Below are positions 1-5,623 of a stretch of DNA of 7,364 nucleotides, piece by piece. Within the stretch, counting starts at the first letter, position 1. The number at the start of each line of letters is the position of its first letter. Below the pieces are notes generated by a model, which did no database searches, had not been told where the DNA came from, and saw nothing but the letters and a program-made list of their open reading frames with translations. A program made the translations under genes and the position numbers. Source of the stretch: an uncultured Spartobacteria bacterium (GTDB lineage: Bacteria > Verrucomicrobiota > Verrucomicrobiae > Chthoniobacterales > UBA6821); NCBI GenBank assembly GCA_903919105.1, contig CAIXGT010000249.1, positions 1 to 7,364 of the forward strand, written 5' to 3'.

Positions 1-655
1 AGCAACATCGGGAACTGAAACATCCGTCGAGCGCTGGACACGCTCAGAAATGTTGGGTCACGAGAAGGAACTCCTCGGCTTCTATGTCACCGGCCACCCC
101 CTCGACGACTACCGCGGCAATCTCGAGTCAGGCTCCTACGGATCAGTGTCCGAGGCGCTCGCCATGACCGAACCGGGTAGCGTCAAGCTGGCGGGACTCC
201 TTTCTACGGTGGAAAAGCGCTTCTCGAAGAAGGATGGACGGCCCTTCGGCATCCTGACCATCGAGGATGACTCAGGAACGCTCGAACTCATGGCTTGGGA
301 CGAATCCTTCAGCAAAAACGAGGAACTTCTCAAGCCCGGTACGGTCCTCTCCTGCAATGCCCGTATCACCCCTCGGGATGGAAGCGTCAGGGCCATGGGC
401 AGCGACTTCAAGGGTCTCACTCCGAAGGCCTCCAAGCGACCCCTCCGCCTCCGCATGGACCGCAGTCGCTTGATCGTGGATGACCTCCATGCCATCCATA
501 CCGCCATCAAGAAGCATCCCGGAAAACGCATTCTGATCCTTGAGATAGGAACCCTTTCCGGATCCGTTGTCCCGCTCCAACTCGGCGAAGAGTTCACAGT
601 GGGTGATGAGATGGCGGTACGCGCAGAACTGGCACCCTGGCTGGCCAAAGCCTAA
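1..655 (+). CDS. dnaE: DNA polymerase III alpha subunit, C-terminal part (partial at left edge)
   Basis: This is the C-terminal end of the replicative DNA polymerase III alpha subunit, which extends the new strand within the replisome. The frame is open from base 2, so the gene continues beyond the left edge; 217 residues are visible. Fragment residues 21-37 read EKELLGFYVTGHPLDDY, the signature that follows the finger/helix-hairpin-helix region in bacterial DnaE. Residues about 60-138 form the OB-fold domain, recognisable by VKLAGLLSTVEKR, the GILTIEDDSG strand and the GTVL strand. The last ~75 residues are the variable C-terminal domain, which in E. coli contacts the tau clamp-loader subunit. 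The polymerase active site and PHP domain lie outside the window. The ATG at position 50 is internal and is not the gene start. Stop TAA at 653-655. It faces yraN convergently. The family assignment is firm; DnaE1 versus another DnaE paralogue cannot be settled from this part alone. Confidence 0.93.
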   Translation, partial: ATSGTETSVERWTRSEMLGHEKELLGFYVTGHPLDDYRGNLESGSYGSVSEALAMTEPGSVKLAGLLSTVEKRFSKKDGRPFGILTIEDDSGTLELMAWDESFSKNEELLKPGTVLSCNARITPRDGSVRAMGSDFKGLTPKASKRPLRLRMDRSRLIVDDLHAIHTAIKKHPGKRILILEIGTLSGSVVPLQLGEEFTVGDEMAVRAELAPWLAKA

Positions 656-661
656 AGGAGG
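655..661 (+). promoter_or_regulatory. Perfect Shine-Dalgarno sequence without a recognised gene
   Basis: AAGGAGG overlaps the last base of the dnaE stop codon and is fully complementary to the usual 16S rRNA 3' end. No convincing start codon follows at 5-9 nt: TTG at 663 is too close. The frame starting there only overlaps yraN antisense and resembles nothing I recognise. It may be a chance match or the remnant of a former downstream gene. Confidence 0.3.
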
Positions 662-678
662 CTTGGGATTTCGGCGCG

Positions 679-695
679 GTGCGGTGTCAGCGCAC
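679..695 (+). terminator. Weak hairpin downstream of dnaE
   Basis: GTGCG (679-683) pairs with CGCAC (691-695) around a 7-nt loop and is followed by GTTTG. It is placed correctly for dnaE termination, 23 nt after the stop, but the stem is only 5 bp and the T-run is poor. Low confidence. Confidence 0.2.
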
Positions 696-761
696 GTTTG
701 CAGTAGCTCTACTACAGTTTCGCTTGGCCGCCTGACTCTGTCCTCAAATTACCTTCACCTT

Positions 762-789
762 AGATTCCCCTTAATACCGAAGGGGATCT
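762..789. terminator. Possible bidirectional terminator between dnaE and yraN
   Basis: AGATTCCCCTT (762-772) pairs with AAGGGGATCT (780-789) as a 10-bp stem with one bulged T and a 7-nt loop. The hairpin covers the stop codon of yraN (771-773, minus strand) and lies between two convergent genes, where a shared terminator is expected. Neither flank has a clear T-run, so intrinsic termination is not certain; it may only protect the 3' ends or pause polymerase. Confidence 0.4.
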
Positions 790-1208
790 GGGAGCGTAAA
801 CGCACTCTCGATCACCCGGATTTCGATGGGATCCGTCGCTAGCACTTCGATCACGTCGAAGCGGAAGGTGAGGTCGGGCATATCGAGCAGACGAAGCCAA
901 TGCATCGCACCCTTCCGGATGAGTTGCTGCTTCTTCCGATCAACGGCGTCGAGGGGCCGCCCCATCTCCTCGGAGCGACGGGTTTTCACCTCAGCAAAGA
1001 CCAAGGTATCGCGATCCCGGCAGACGATATCGACCTCGCCTCCACCGGGAGCGCGGAAGTTACGGCGCAGGATTTTCCAGCCCAGACGCTTCAGATGACG
1101 GGCCGCCTGCTCCTCGCCCCATTGTCCGAGAACAAGATGTCCTTCAGAAACCGAAGGTAGGCTGGTCGACCGGCGCAAAACCACGTCGATGATGCGGGCA
1201 AGGTCCAT
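771..1208 (-). CDS. yraN: YraN / UPF0102 family nuclease-like protein
   Basis: A 145-residue protein of the UPF0102 (YraN) family, which has a restriction-endonuclease-like fold; its cellular role is poorly defined and DNA processing has been proposed. Visible family features are GQWGEEQAARHL (28-39), LGWKILRRNFR (42-52), the GEVDIV strand (57-62) with E58/D60, and FAEVKTRR (71-78) with E73 and K75. Together these give the E...D...ExK metal-binding pattern of this fold. RFDVIEV (116-122) is the conserved closing motif. The length fits, although the first ~25 residues are longer than in many members. The ATG at 1208 is preceded by GAGGG (1216-1212), the best ribosome binding site in the window, so this start is preferred even though it overlaps the end of rnhB by 65 nt. 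The overlap suggests translational coupling. The rnhB-yraN order is common in bacteria. Confidence 0.9.
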   Translation of the reverse strand: MDLARIIDVVLRRSTSLPSVSEGHLVLGQWGEEQAARHLKRLGWKILRRNFRAPGGGEVDIVCRDRDTLVFAEVKTRRSEEMGRPLDAVDRKKQQLIRKGAMHWLRLLDMPDLTFRFDVIEVLATDPIEIRVIESAFTLPDPLRY

Positions 1209-1836
1209 GTTCCCTCAATGTAGCCAGATGGTCGGCAGTCGCATAGCCCCGATGCCTTGCGAAGCCGTACTGGGGATAGTCCTGGTCCAGCGTATCCATG
1301 ATCCGATCGCGAGTAACCTTGGCCAGGATGCTGGCAGCGGCGATGCTGAGGCTGATCCCGTCACCCCCGACCAGCGCGGTATGCTCGATGGGGAGTCCCT
1401 TGACGGGCAAGCCATCCACAAGGGCATGGGTGCACTGATGTCCGTTCTCATGAAGTCCTCTTATGGCACGGGCCATGGCAAGATGAGTTGCCCTCAGGAT
1501 ATTGAGTTGTCCGATTTCTTCTGAGCTTGCCTCTGCCACGAAGAAGTGAACCGCAGCATCTTCAGTCAATCGGACATAAAGCGACTCGCGCTGCTGGTGA
1601 TTCAACTTCTTGGAGTCGTCCAGCTCATCCAGAGAGAATCCCTCCGGTAGAATCACCGCGGCAGCAACCACGGGACCTGCCAACGGGCCGCGTCCCGCCT
1701 CATCGACTCCGGCCACCGGACGAATGCGCCGGGCATGAAGTTCCTGCTCATGGAAGAGCGTAGGGCAAAGAGAAGGGCCCCGAGTCTTTGTAGACTTGGG
1801 GCCCGAAATCTGTGATCCGCGACGCTTGGTCGTCAT
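1144..1836 (-). CDS. rnhB: Ribonuclease HII
   Basis: RNase HII cuts the RNA strand of RNA-DNA hybrids and starts removal of single ribonucleotides misincorporated into DNA. The 230-residue product shows all family motifs: GVDEAGRGPLAGPVVAAAVIL (43-63) with catalytic D45 and E46, DSKKL (74-78), NILRAT (112-117), VDG with D141, GGD with D159, then SLSIAAASILAKVTRD, YPQYGFARHRGY and HRRGFAPV. The 18-residue spacing D141-D159 equals that of D108-D126 in E. coli RNase HII. The segment from about residue 27 (LFHEQEL) already looks like family sequence, and ATG 1836 is the only usable in-frame start before it. It has no Shine-Dalgarno sequence and lies 22 nt after the rplS stop. Residues ~11-21 are encoded by a strong terminator-like hairpin, so the true start is uncertain; GTG at residue 41 would remove the hairpin but leaves almost nothing before GVDEAGRG. 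Cotranscribed with rplS and yraN in many bacteria. Confidence 0.96.
   Translation of the reverse strand: MTTKRRGSQISGPKSTKTRGPSLCPTLFHEQELHARRIRPVAGVDEAGRGPLAGPVVAAAVILPEGFSLDELDDSKKLNHQQRESLYVRLTEDAAVHFFVAEASSEEIGQLNILRATHLAMARAIRGLHENGHQCTHALVDGLPVKGLPIEHTALVGGDGISLSIAAASILAKVTRDRIMDTLDQDYPQYGFARHRGYATADHLATLREHGPCPHHRRGFAPVDQPTFGF
1212..1216 (-). promoter_or_regulatory. Ribosome binding site of yraN
   Basis: GAGGG lies 3 nt upstream of the yraN ATG, inside the rnhB coding sequence. It decides the start: no ATG, GTG or TTG in the yraN frame occurs after the rnhB stop at a useful position. The spacing is slightly short but acceptable. Confidence 0.5.
1760..1804 (-). terminator. Terminator or attenuator hairpin inside the rnhB 5' coding region
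   Basis: Bases 1775-1787 (GGGCCCCGAGTCT) pair with 1792-1804 (AGACTTGGGGCCC) around a 4-nt loop: 13 positions, 12 Watson-Crick pairs and one position that is G-U on the plus strand and an A-C mismatch on the minus strand. On the minus strand the stem is followed by TTCTCTTTGC, a T-rich tail as in intrinsic terminators; on the plus strand it is followed by GAAATC. It therefore reads as the terminator of rplS, about 55 nt after its stop, placed inside the start of rnhB. Partial readthrough would lower rnhB and yraN relative to L19. Confidence 0.6.
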
Positions 1837-1858
1837 CGGATCAGAAAGGAATCAGTAA

Positions 1859-2215
1859 TTAGGCAACTTCCTGCGCCTTCTCCTTCACGGTGACAGCGGC
1901 CTTGCCCTTACGATCACGGAGGTAGTTCAGCTTGGAACGGCGGACCGATCCGCGTTTCTCGATTTCGAGCTTCGCGATACGTGGGGAATGAAGAGGGAAC
2001 ACGCGCTCGACACCCTCGCCGAAGCTGACGCGACGGACGGTGAAATTGGCATTGATGCCGGCACCCTTGCGGCCGATCACGATGCCGGAGTACTTCTGGA
2101 TACGCTCCTTGTCGCCTTCGATGACGCGTGTGTGAACGCAAACGGAATCACCCACCTCGAACGGGACGAGGTCGGTCTTGAACTGCTCTTTTTCGATAGT
2201 GGCGATGATGCTCAT
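1859..2215 (-). CDS. rplS: 50S ribosomal protein L19
   Basis: L19 is a structural protein of the large ribosomal subunit located at the interface with the small subunit. The 118-residue product matches the family throughout: VPFEVGDSV (17-25), VIEGDKERIQKYSGIVIGRK (31-50), the FTVRRVSFGEGVERVFPLHSP block (58-78), and KRGSVRRSKLNYLRDRKGKAA (87-107). The length is typical (about 115-120 residues). The ATG at 2215 is chosen because MSIIATIEKEQ is where L19 proteins begin; the frame runs 28 codons further up to 2299 but that extension has no L19 resemblance and would contain the likely promoter. No Shine-Dalgarno sequence precedes the ATG. It is the first gene of the minus-strand rplS-rnhB-yraN group; trmD, the frequent upstream partner, is absent because oppB lies there divergently. 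Confidence 0.97.
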   Translation of the reverse strand: MSIIATIEKEQFKTDLVPFEVGDSVCVHTRVIEGDKERIQKYSGIVIGRKGAGINANFTVRRVSFGEGVERVFPLHSPRIAKLEIEKRGSVRRSKLNYLRDRKGKAAVTVKEKAQEVA

Positions 2216-2256
2216 AACAGGAAGTGTGGCCGGAAATTGGTCTAAAGTGGTCGGAT

Positions 2257-2285
2257 AGAATGCCCCGGAGTGTATTTCTTGGCAA
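2257..2285 (-). promoter_or_regulatory. Candidate promoter of rplS
   Basis: On the minus strand TTGCCA (2285-2280) and CATTCT (2262-2257) are separated by 17 nt, giving a sigma70-like -35/-10 pair about 40 nt upstream of the rplS ATG. The -35 is good and the -10 weak (3 of 6 matches). Position and spacing fit, but no experiment supports it. Confidence 0.3.
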
Positions 2286-2363
2286 GAAGTAATCACCAAT
2301 TCAGCAACTCCTGTTACCTATGTCCTGACCCGTGCCACTTGTGCTGGCTCCTTTCATCCTTTT

Positions 2364-2392
2364 AGCCTTAAGCCTTCGGCCCTTAGGCTTTT
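2364..2392 (+). promoter_or_regulatory. Hairpin in the oppB leader, ending next to the start codon
   Basis: AGCCTTAAG (2364-2372) pairs with CTTAGGCT (2382-2389) as an 8-bp stem with one bulged T, followed by TTT and then, 3 nt later, the oppB ATG at 2396. It has the form of a short terminator or a start-site hairpin. No plus-strand gene lies upstream within 1.6 kb, so if real it would act on the oppB leader (attenuation or masking of the start). The alternative is a chance palindrome in a region rich in GCCTTA/GGCTT repeats. Confidence 0.35.
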
Positions 2393-2395
2393 CCC

Positions 2396-3301
2396 ATGCT
2401 TCGCCGACTCACCTCACTTCCCGTGGTGTTGTTCTGCGTGGTGACGATCACATTTTTCCTAATCCGCCTTTCGCCGGGAGGTCCCTTTGATTCGGAACGG
2501 AAACTGCCGCCGGCTATCGAAAAGCAGCTTCTGGCGAAGTACAAGCTGGATGGTCCGATCTTGGGACAATATACGGGGTACTTGAAGGATCTTATCCATG
2601 GCGATCTGCGCCTCTCGACCAAGTATCGCAACCGCTCGGTCAACGAGATCTTGGCTCAGACCCTTCCTGTCACTCTAACGCTCGGAGCTACAGCCCTCCT
2701 TTTCGCCGTGACGACCGGTGTCTGGCTCGGAGCCTTCGCCGCCACGCGTCCGGGAACCGCTGCGGAGGGTGCGGCTCTTACGATGACCCTGCTGGCTATT
2801 TCCCTACCCTCCTTTGTGCTGGGTCCCCTCTTGATCCTGATCTTTGCGATCAAGCTCTCCTGGTTGCCTGTAGGTGGCTGGGGATCACCAATGCAGTTGA
2901 TCCTACCGGCGGTGACCCTCGCAATTCCTTATGCCGCCGTGATTGCCCGATTGCTGCACGATAGCCTGAGGGAAACATTGGCCGAGGAATTCGTCCGCAC
3001 CGCACGGGCTAAGGGGCTCTCCGAACGTGCGGTGGTCTATCGTCATGCCCTGCGCGTGGCGATTCTACCCGTGATCTCATACCTGGGCCCTCTGGCGGCC
3101 AATCTCCTGACGGGTTCGATCGTCGTGGAGACGATCTTTCACATTCCCGGAGCGGGAGGCTTCTTCGTGAACTCCATCCTCAACCGCGATGGATTCCTGC
3201 TTGGCGGCGTGGTCATCGTCTATTGCGTGCTACTGGTGATCTTCAATCTCCTGGTCGATCTCTCCTACCGCATGCTAGACCGCAGGATCAGGGAATCATG
3301 A
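2396..3301 (+). CDS. oppB: Oligopeptide ABC transporter permease, OppB type
   Basis: Inner-membrane permease subunit of a peptide-class ABC importer; it pairs with OppC to form the channel through which peptides delivered by a periplasmic binding protein pass. The 301 residues carry about six hydrophobic segments (near 8-24, 93-115, 128-152, 168-187, 223-246, 268-290). Between the first two lies the RLSPGGPFDSERKLPP region, which closely resembles E. coli OppB (RLAPGSPFTGERTLPP). The cytoplasmic EAA loop that contacts the ATPase is RTARAKGLSERAVVYRHAL (201-219). IPGAGGFFVNSILNRD (250-265) is the OppB hallmark before the last helix. E. coli OppB has 306 residues, so the length fits. ATG 2396 is forced: an in-frame TAG lies three codons upstream. 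No Shine-Dalgarno sequence precedes it. It overlaps oppC by ATGA. DppB is a close relative, but the PFxxERxLPP segment favours OppB. Confidence 0.93.
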   Translation: MLRRLTSLPVVLFCVVTITFFLIRLSPGGPFDSERKLPPAIEKQLLAKYKLDGPILGQYTGYLKDLIHGDLRLSTKYRNRSVNEILAQTLPVTLTLGATALLFAVTTGVWLGAFAATRPGTAAEGAALTMTLLAISLPSFVLGPLLILIFAIKLSWLPVGGWGSPMQLILPAVTLAIPYAAVIARLLHDSLRETLAEEFVRTARAKGLSERAVVYRHALRVAILPVISYLGPLAANLLTGSIVVETIFHIPGAGGFFVNSILNRDGFLLGGVVIVYCVLLVIFNLLVDLSYRMLDRRIRES

Positions 3302-4170
3302 TTCTTTCATTCCCTAGAACGGCAATGCTGCCGGCGATGGTTCTCTGCGTAATGATTCTGGCCGTCCTGGTTGGCCCATTTCTTTTCTCTCACTCCTACG
3401 GACTTCCGGGAGAGCAGACCTACGCAGCACCCAGTGCTACCCACATCTGTGGAACAGACCTGAATGGCCGGGACCTTCTCCTACGAATTCTTGATGGGGG
3501 CCGGATCTCACTACTTGTCGGCATCTGTGGAGCATGCATCAGCCTGATCATCGGCACCTCCTACGGCTTGATCGCAGGGTCTTCAACCCGGGGTGTTGAC
3601 AACTCAATGATGCGCTTTGTCGATATCCTCTATTCGGTTCCAAGGCTGATTTTCATTCTGATCTTTATCAATGCGTTCAATGAACGGCTTCAGCTAGCAG
3701 CAAGTAATCATGGCTGGGACTGGCTGGTCGGCTCATCGCGCCTAGTTATCCTAATACTGAGCCTCGGGATCATTGAGTGGCTCACCATGGCTAGAATCGT
3801 ACGGGGCCAGACCCTCACCCTGAGGGAGCGCTCCTATGTGGCTGCGGCACGCGTGCTGGGAGAGGGCTATTGGACGATTCTCTGGAGACACCTCCTTCCC
3901 AATCTGGCCGGCATCATTCTTGTCTACCTCACCTTAGCCATACCCTCCGTCATTATCGATGAGGCCTTCCTCAGCTTTCTGGGTCTGGGAGTACAGGCTC
4001 CCCAATCCAGCTGGGGTTCCCTGCTCGCGGAGGGTGCCTCTTCCATCAACCCACTCAAGGGAGCTTGGTGGATGATTCTCTTTCCCTCATTGGCCCTGCT
4101 GACAACGCTCTTAGCCCTCTACGGACTGGGCGACGCCCTGAGACGCTCCATCTCGTCAAAGAATCAATAA
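3298..4170 (+). CDS. oppC: Oligopeptide ABC transporter permease, OppC type
   Basis: Second membrane subunit of the peptide importer. The 290-residue product shows CGTDLNGRDLLLRILDGGRISL (51-72), RFVDILYSVP (106-115), MARIVRGQTL (164-173), the EAA loop RSYVAAARVLGEGYWTILWRHLLPN (178-202) and EAFLSFLGLGVQAPQSSWG (222-240), all standard for OppC/DppC. About six membrane segments are visible. The start at 3298 is chosen because its ATG overlaps the oppB stop (ATGA) and MILSFPRTAML leads straight into the first helix; the frame also runs upstream to 3223, but that part only overlaps oppB. Two oddities compared with E. coli OppC: the cytoplasmic N-terminus before helix 1 is about 10 instead of about 35-40 residues, and some 18-20 extra residues (about 128-147, ending in HGWDWLVGSS) sit between helices 3 and 4. 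No oppD, oppF or oppA follows. Confidence 0.93.
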   Translation: MILSFPRTAMLPAMVLCVMILAVLVGPFLFSHSYGLPGEQTYAAPSATHICGTDLNGRDLLLRILDGGRISLLVGICGACISLIIGTSYGLIAGSSTRGVDNSMMRFVDILYSVPRLIFILIFINAFNERLQLAASNHGWDWLVGSSRLVILILSLGIIEWLTMARIVRGQTLTLRERSYVAAARVLGEGYWTILWRHLLPNLAGIILVYLTLAIPSVIIDEAFLSFLGLGVQAPQSSWGSLLAEGASSINPLKGAWWMILFPSLALLTTLLALYGLGDALRRSISSKNQ

Positions 4171-4173
4171 AGA

Positions 4174-4258
4174 TCTCGCGCAGAGGCGCAGAGACGCAGA
4201 GGAAAATGCACAAAAAGAAACTCTTAACCACTTCGCGCCTCTGCGCCTCCGTGCGAGA
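4174..4258. repeat. CGCAGAG-type intergenic inverted repeat (REP/MITE-like)
   Basis: Left arm 4174-4197 and right arm 4235-4258 are inverted copies that match at 21 of 24 positions; one difference is a G-U pair in RNA and two are A-C mismatches. The arms enclose a 37-nt A-rich centre. The left arm consists of three 8-nt units, CGCAGAGG, CGCAGAGA, CGCAGAGG (4179-4202, first unit with its leading C at 4179 followed by a variant base). The element fills most of the gap between oppC and cca. From general knowledge, closely similar CGCAGAGGCGCAGAGACGCAGAG sequences recur between genes in many environmental bacteria; I could not check this here. No transposase is encoded and no target-site duplication is obvious. 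In RNA it would form a long stem, possibly a 3' end for oppBC. Confidence 0.7.
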
Positions 4259-4308
4259 ACTCTCCTTCCTTCTTGCGAAACGAAACGGCCTAAAGGCACG
4301 ATACTGTC
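4259..4308 (+). other. Short cca leader region, no clear signal
   Basis: Between the inverted repeat and the cca ATG there are 50 nt. TTGCGA (4273-4278) and GATACT (4300-4305) resemble -35 and -10 boxes but are 21 nt apart, too far for a standard promoter. A short GCC/GGC palindrome around TAAA (4288-4297) is too small to interpret. If cca has its own promoter it must be here or inside the repeat. Confidence 0.2.
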
Positions 4309-5619
4309 ATGAGTGAAGCCGCCGCACGATCCATCGTGGAGAAGCTTCGTACCAAGGGCTTCGAGGCACTCTATGCCGGGGGCTGTGTTCGAGATCGCCT
4401 GCTCGGATTGGAACCCCATGACTATGATGTGGCGACCAGCGCCCGGCCCGAACAGTTGGAGGCACTCTTTCCTAGGACAGTCCCCGTCGGCGCACAGTTC
4501 GGAGTGATCGTCGTGCTGGAGGCAGGGGCTGAGATCCAAGTGGCTACCTTCCGTGGAGACGGCACCTACCATGATGGCCGGCATCCCGAGAACGTCCATT
4601 ACACGGATGCCAAGGGTGACGCCAGTCGGCGCGATTTCACTATCAACGGTCTCTTCTACGATCCGATCGCTGAAGAAACCCTGGACTTTGTCGGTGGACG
4701 CGAGGATCTGAATAAGCAGCTTATCCGAGCCATCGGGAATCCTTCCGAGCGCTTTGCAGAGGACAAACTGCGTCTATTGCGGGCCGTCCGTTTTGCAACG
4801 ACCCTGAACTTCGCCATCGATCCCTTAACCTGGAGTGCCATCCTGCAGTGGACCCCTGAAATTCATGCAGTTAGCGCCGAAAGGATTCGCGAAGAGTTCT
4901 GCAAGATCCTACTCTCCCCGAATCGGCTTCGAGGATTCGACCTCCTGAACGAGAGCGGCCTACTCCGGATGATCCTGCCCGAAATCGAGACACTGAAGGG
5001 TTGCGATCAACCACCGGACTTCCATCCTGAGGGGGATGTCTTCGTCCATACGCGCCTGATGATTTCCCTATTGCCGCCTATTGTCTCACTGCCTCTTGTT
5101 CTCTCGGTACTGTTCCATGACTTGGGTAAACCCCCAACGAGGTTTGTCGATGAGACGGGACGCATCCGCTTTAATGGACATGAGGGCGTCAGCACCGAGA
5201 TGAGTCTTCGGATCATGAAGCGGCTCCGCTTCTCCAATGAGATCATCGATGCCGTTATTCCCGCAGTCCGGCTCCACATGAGCTTTAAGGATGTCCCGAA
5301 CATGCGTGTTGCCACTCTCAAACGGATGATGGCCCGACCTACCTTTGACGATGAACTCGAGCTTCATCGGGTTGACTGCCTGGGTAGCCACGGGATGCTC
5401 GACAACCATGCCCTTCTGATTGCCAAACGTGAAGAATTCTCCAATCAGCCACTGATTCCCACTCCCCTCATCACCGGCGACGACCTGATCGGACTTGGTT
5501 GGAAGCCGAGTAAGAAATTTGCGGGAATCCTCCAGTCCATTCAAACCCTTCAACTCGAAGGGACTCTCAACTCTCGAGAGGAGGCGCTAGCCTGGATTGT
5601 ATCGGAATATTCCAGCTAA
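4309..5619 (+). CDS. cca: CCA tRNA nucleotidyltransferase / poly(A) polymerase family protein with HD domain
   Basis: Class II nucleotidyltransferase of 436 residues. CCA-adding enzymes complete or repair the 3' CCA tail of tRNA; relatives add poly(A) to RNA. The catalytic head has GGCVRD (24-29), DYD (38-40, the two metal-binding aspartates D38 and D40), GDASRRDFTINGL (103-115), and the nucleotide-selecting motif AEDKLRLLRAVRFA (150-163) with E151, D152, R155 and R158. The neck has AERIREEF (190-197). An HD-type phosphohydrolase domain follows: HTR (247), LFHDLGKPP (268-276) with H270/D271, and GHEG (290-293). Cca with an HD tail commonly has 2'-phosphatase or phosphodiesterase activity. CCA-adding and poly(A)-adding members cannot be separated reliably by eye, so the symbol is provisional. 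ATG 4309 is right for the family, though AAAGG lies 12 nt upstream, too far for a good ribosome site. Its stop is 4 nt from the 3' end of the convergent tRNA-Val gene. Confidence 0.88.
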   Translation: MSEAAARSIVEKLRTKGFEALYAGGCVRDRLLGLEPHDYDVATSARPEQLEALFPRTVPVGAQFGVIVVLEAGAEIQVATFRGDGTYHDGRHPENVHYTDAKGDASRRDFTINGLFYDPIAEETLDFVGGREDLNKQLIRAIGNPSERFAEDKLRLLRAVRFATTLNFAIDPLTWSAILQWTPEIHAVSAERIREEFCKILLSPNRLRGFDLLNESGLLRMILPEIETLKGCDQPPDFHPEGDVFVHTRLMISLLPPIVSLPLVLSVLFHDLGKPPTRFVDETGRIRFNGHEGVSTEMSLRIMKRLRFSNEIIDAVIPAVRLHMSFKDVPNMRVATLKRMMARPTFDDELELHRVDCLGSHGMLDNHALLIAKREEFSNQPLIPTPLITGDDLIGLGWKPSKKFAGILQSIQTLQLEGTLNSREEALAWIVSEYSS

Positions 5620-5623
5620 AGAA

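Noticed and set aside
136..648. 170-codon minus-strand frame opposite dnaE
   Set aside because: It mirrors the dnaE OB-fold region; the product is a low-complexity Ser/Arg-rich sequence with no family resemblance.
2216..2299. 28-codon N-terminal extension of rplS
   Set aside because: L19 proteins begin at or near MSII...; the extension shows no L19 features and covers the probable promoter.
3223..3297. 25-codon upstream extension of oppC
   Set aside because: It only overlaps the oppB 3' end in another frame, and the ATGA overlap start at 3298 is typical of such operons.
4179..4202. Three CGCAGAG-type units considered as a CRISPR or tandem array
   Set aside because: The units are 8 nt and directly adjacent without spacers; they are the inner structure of the inverted-repeat arm.
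4156..4599. 147-codon minus-strand frame over the oppC end, the repeat and the start of cca
   Set aside because: It spans a conserved cca start antisense and reads through the inverted repeat; no homology is recognisable.
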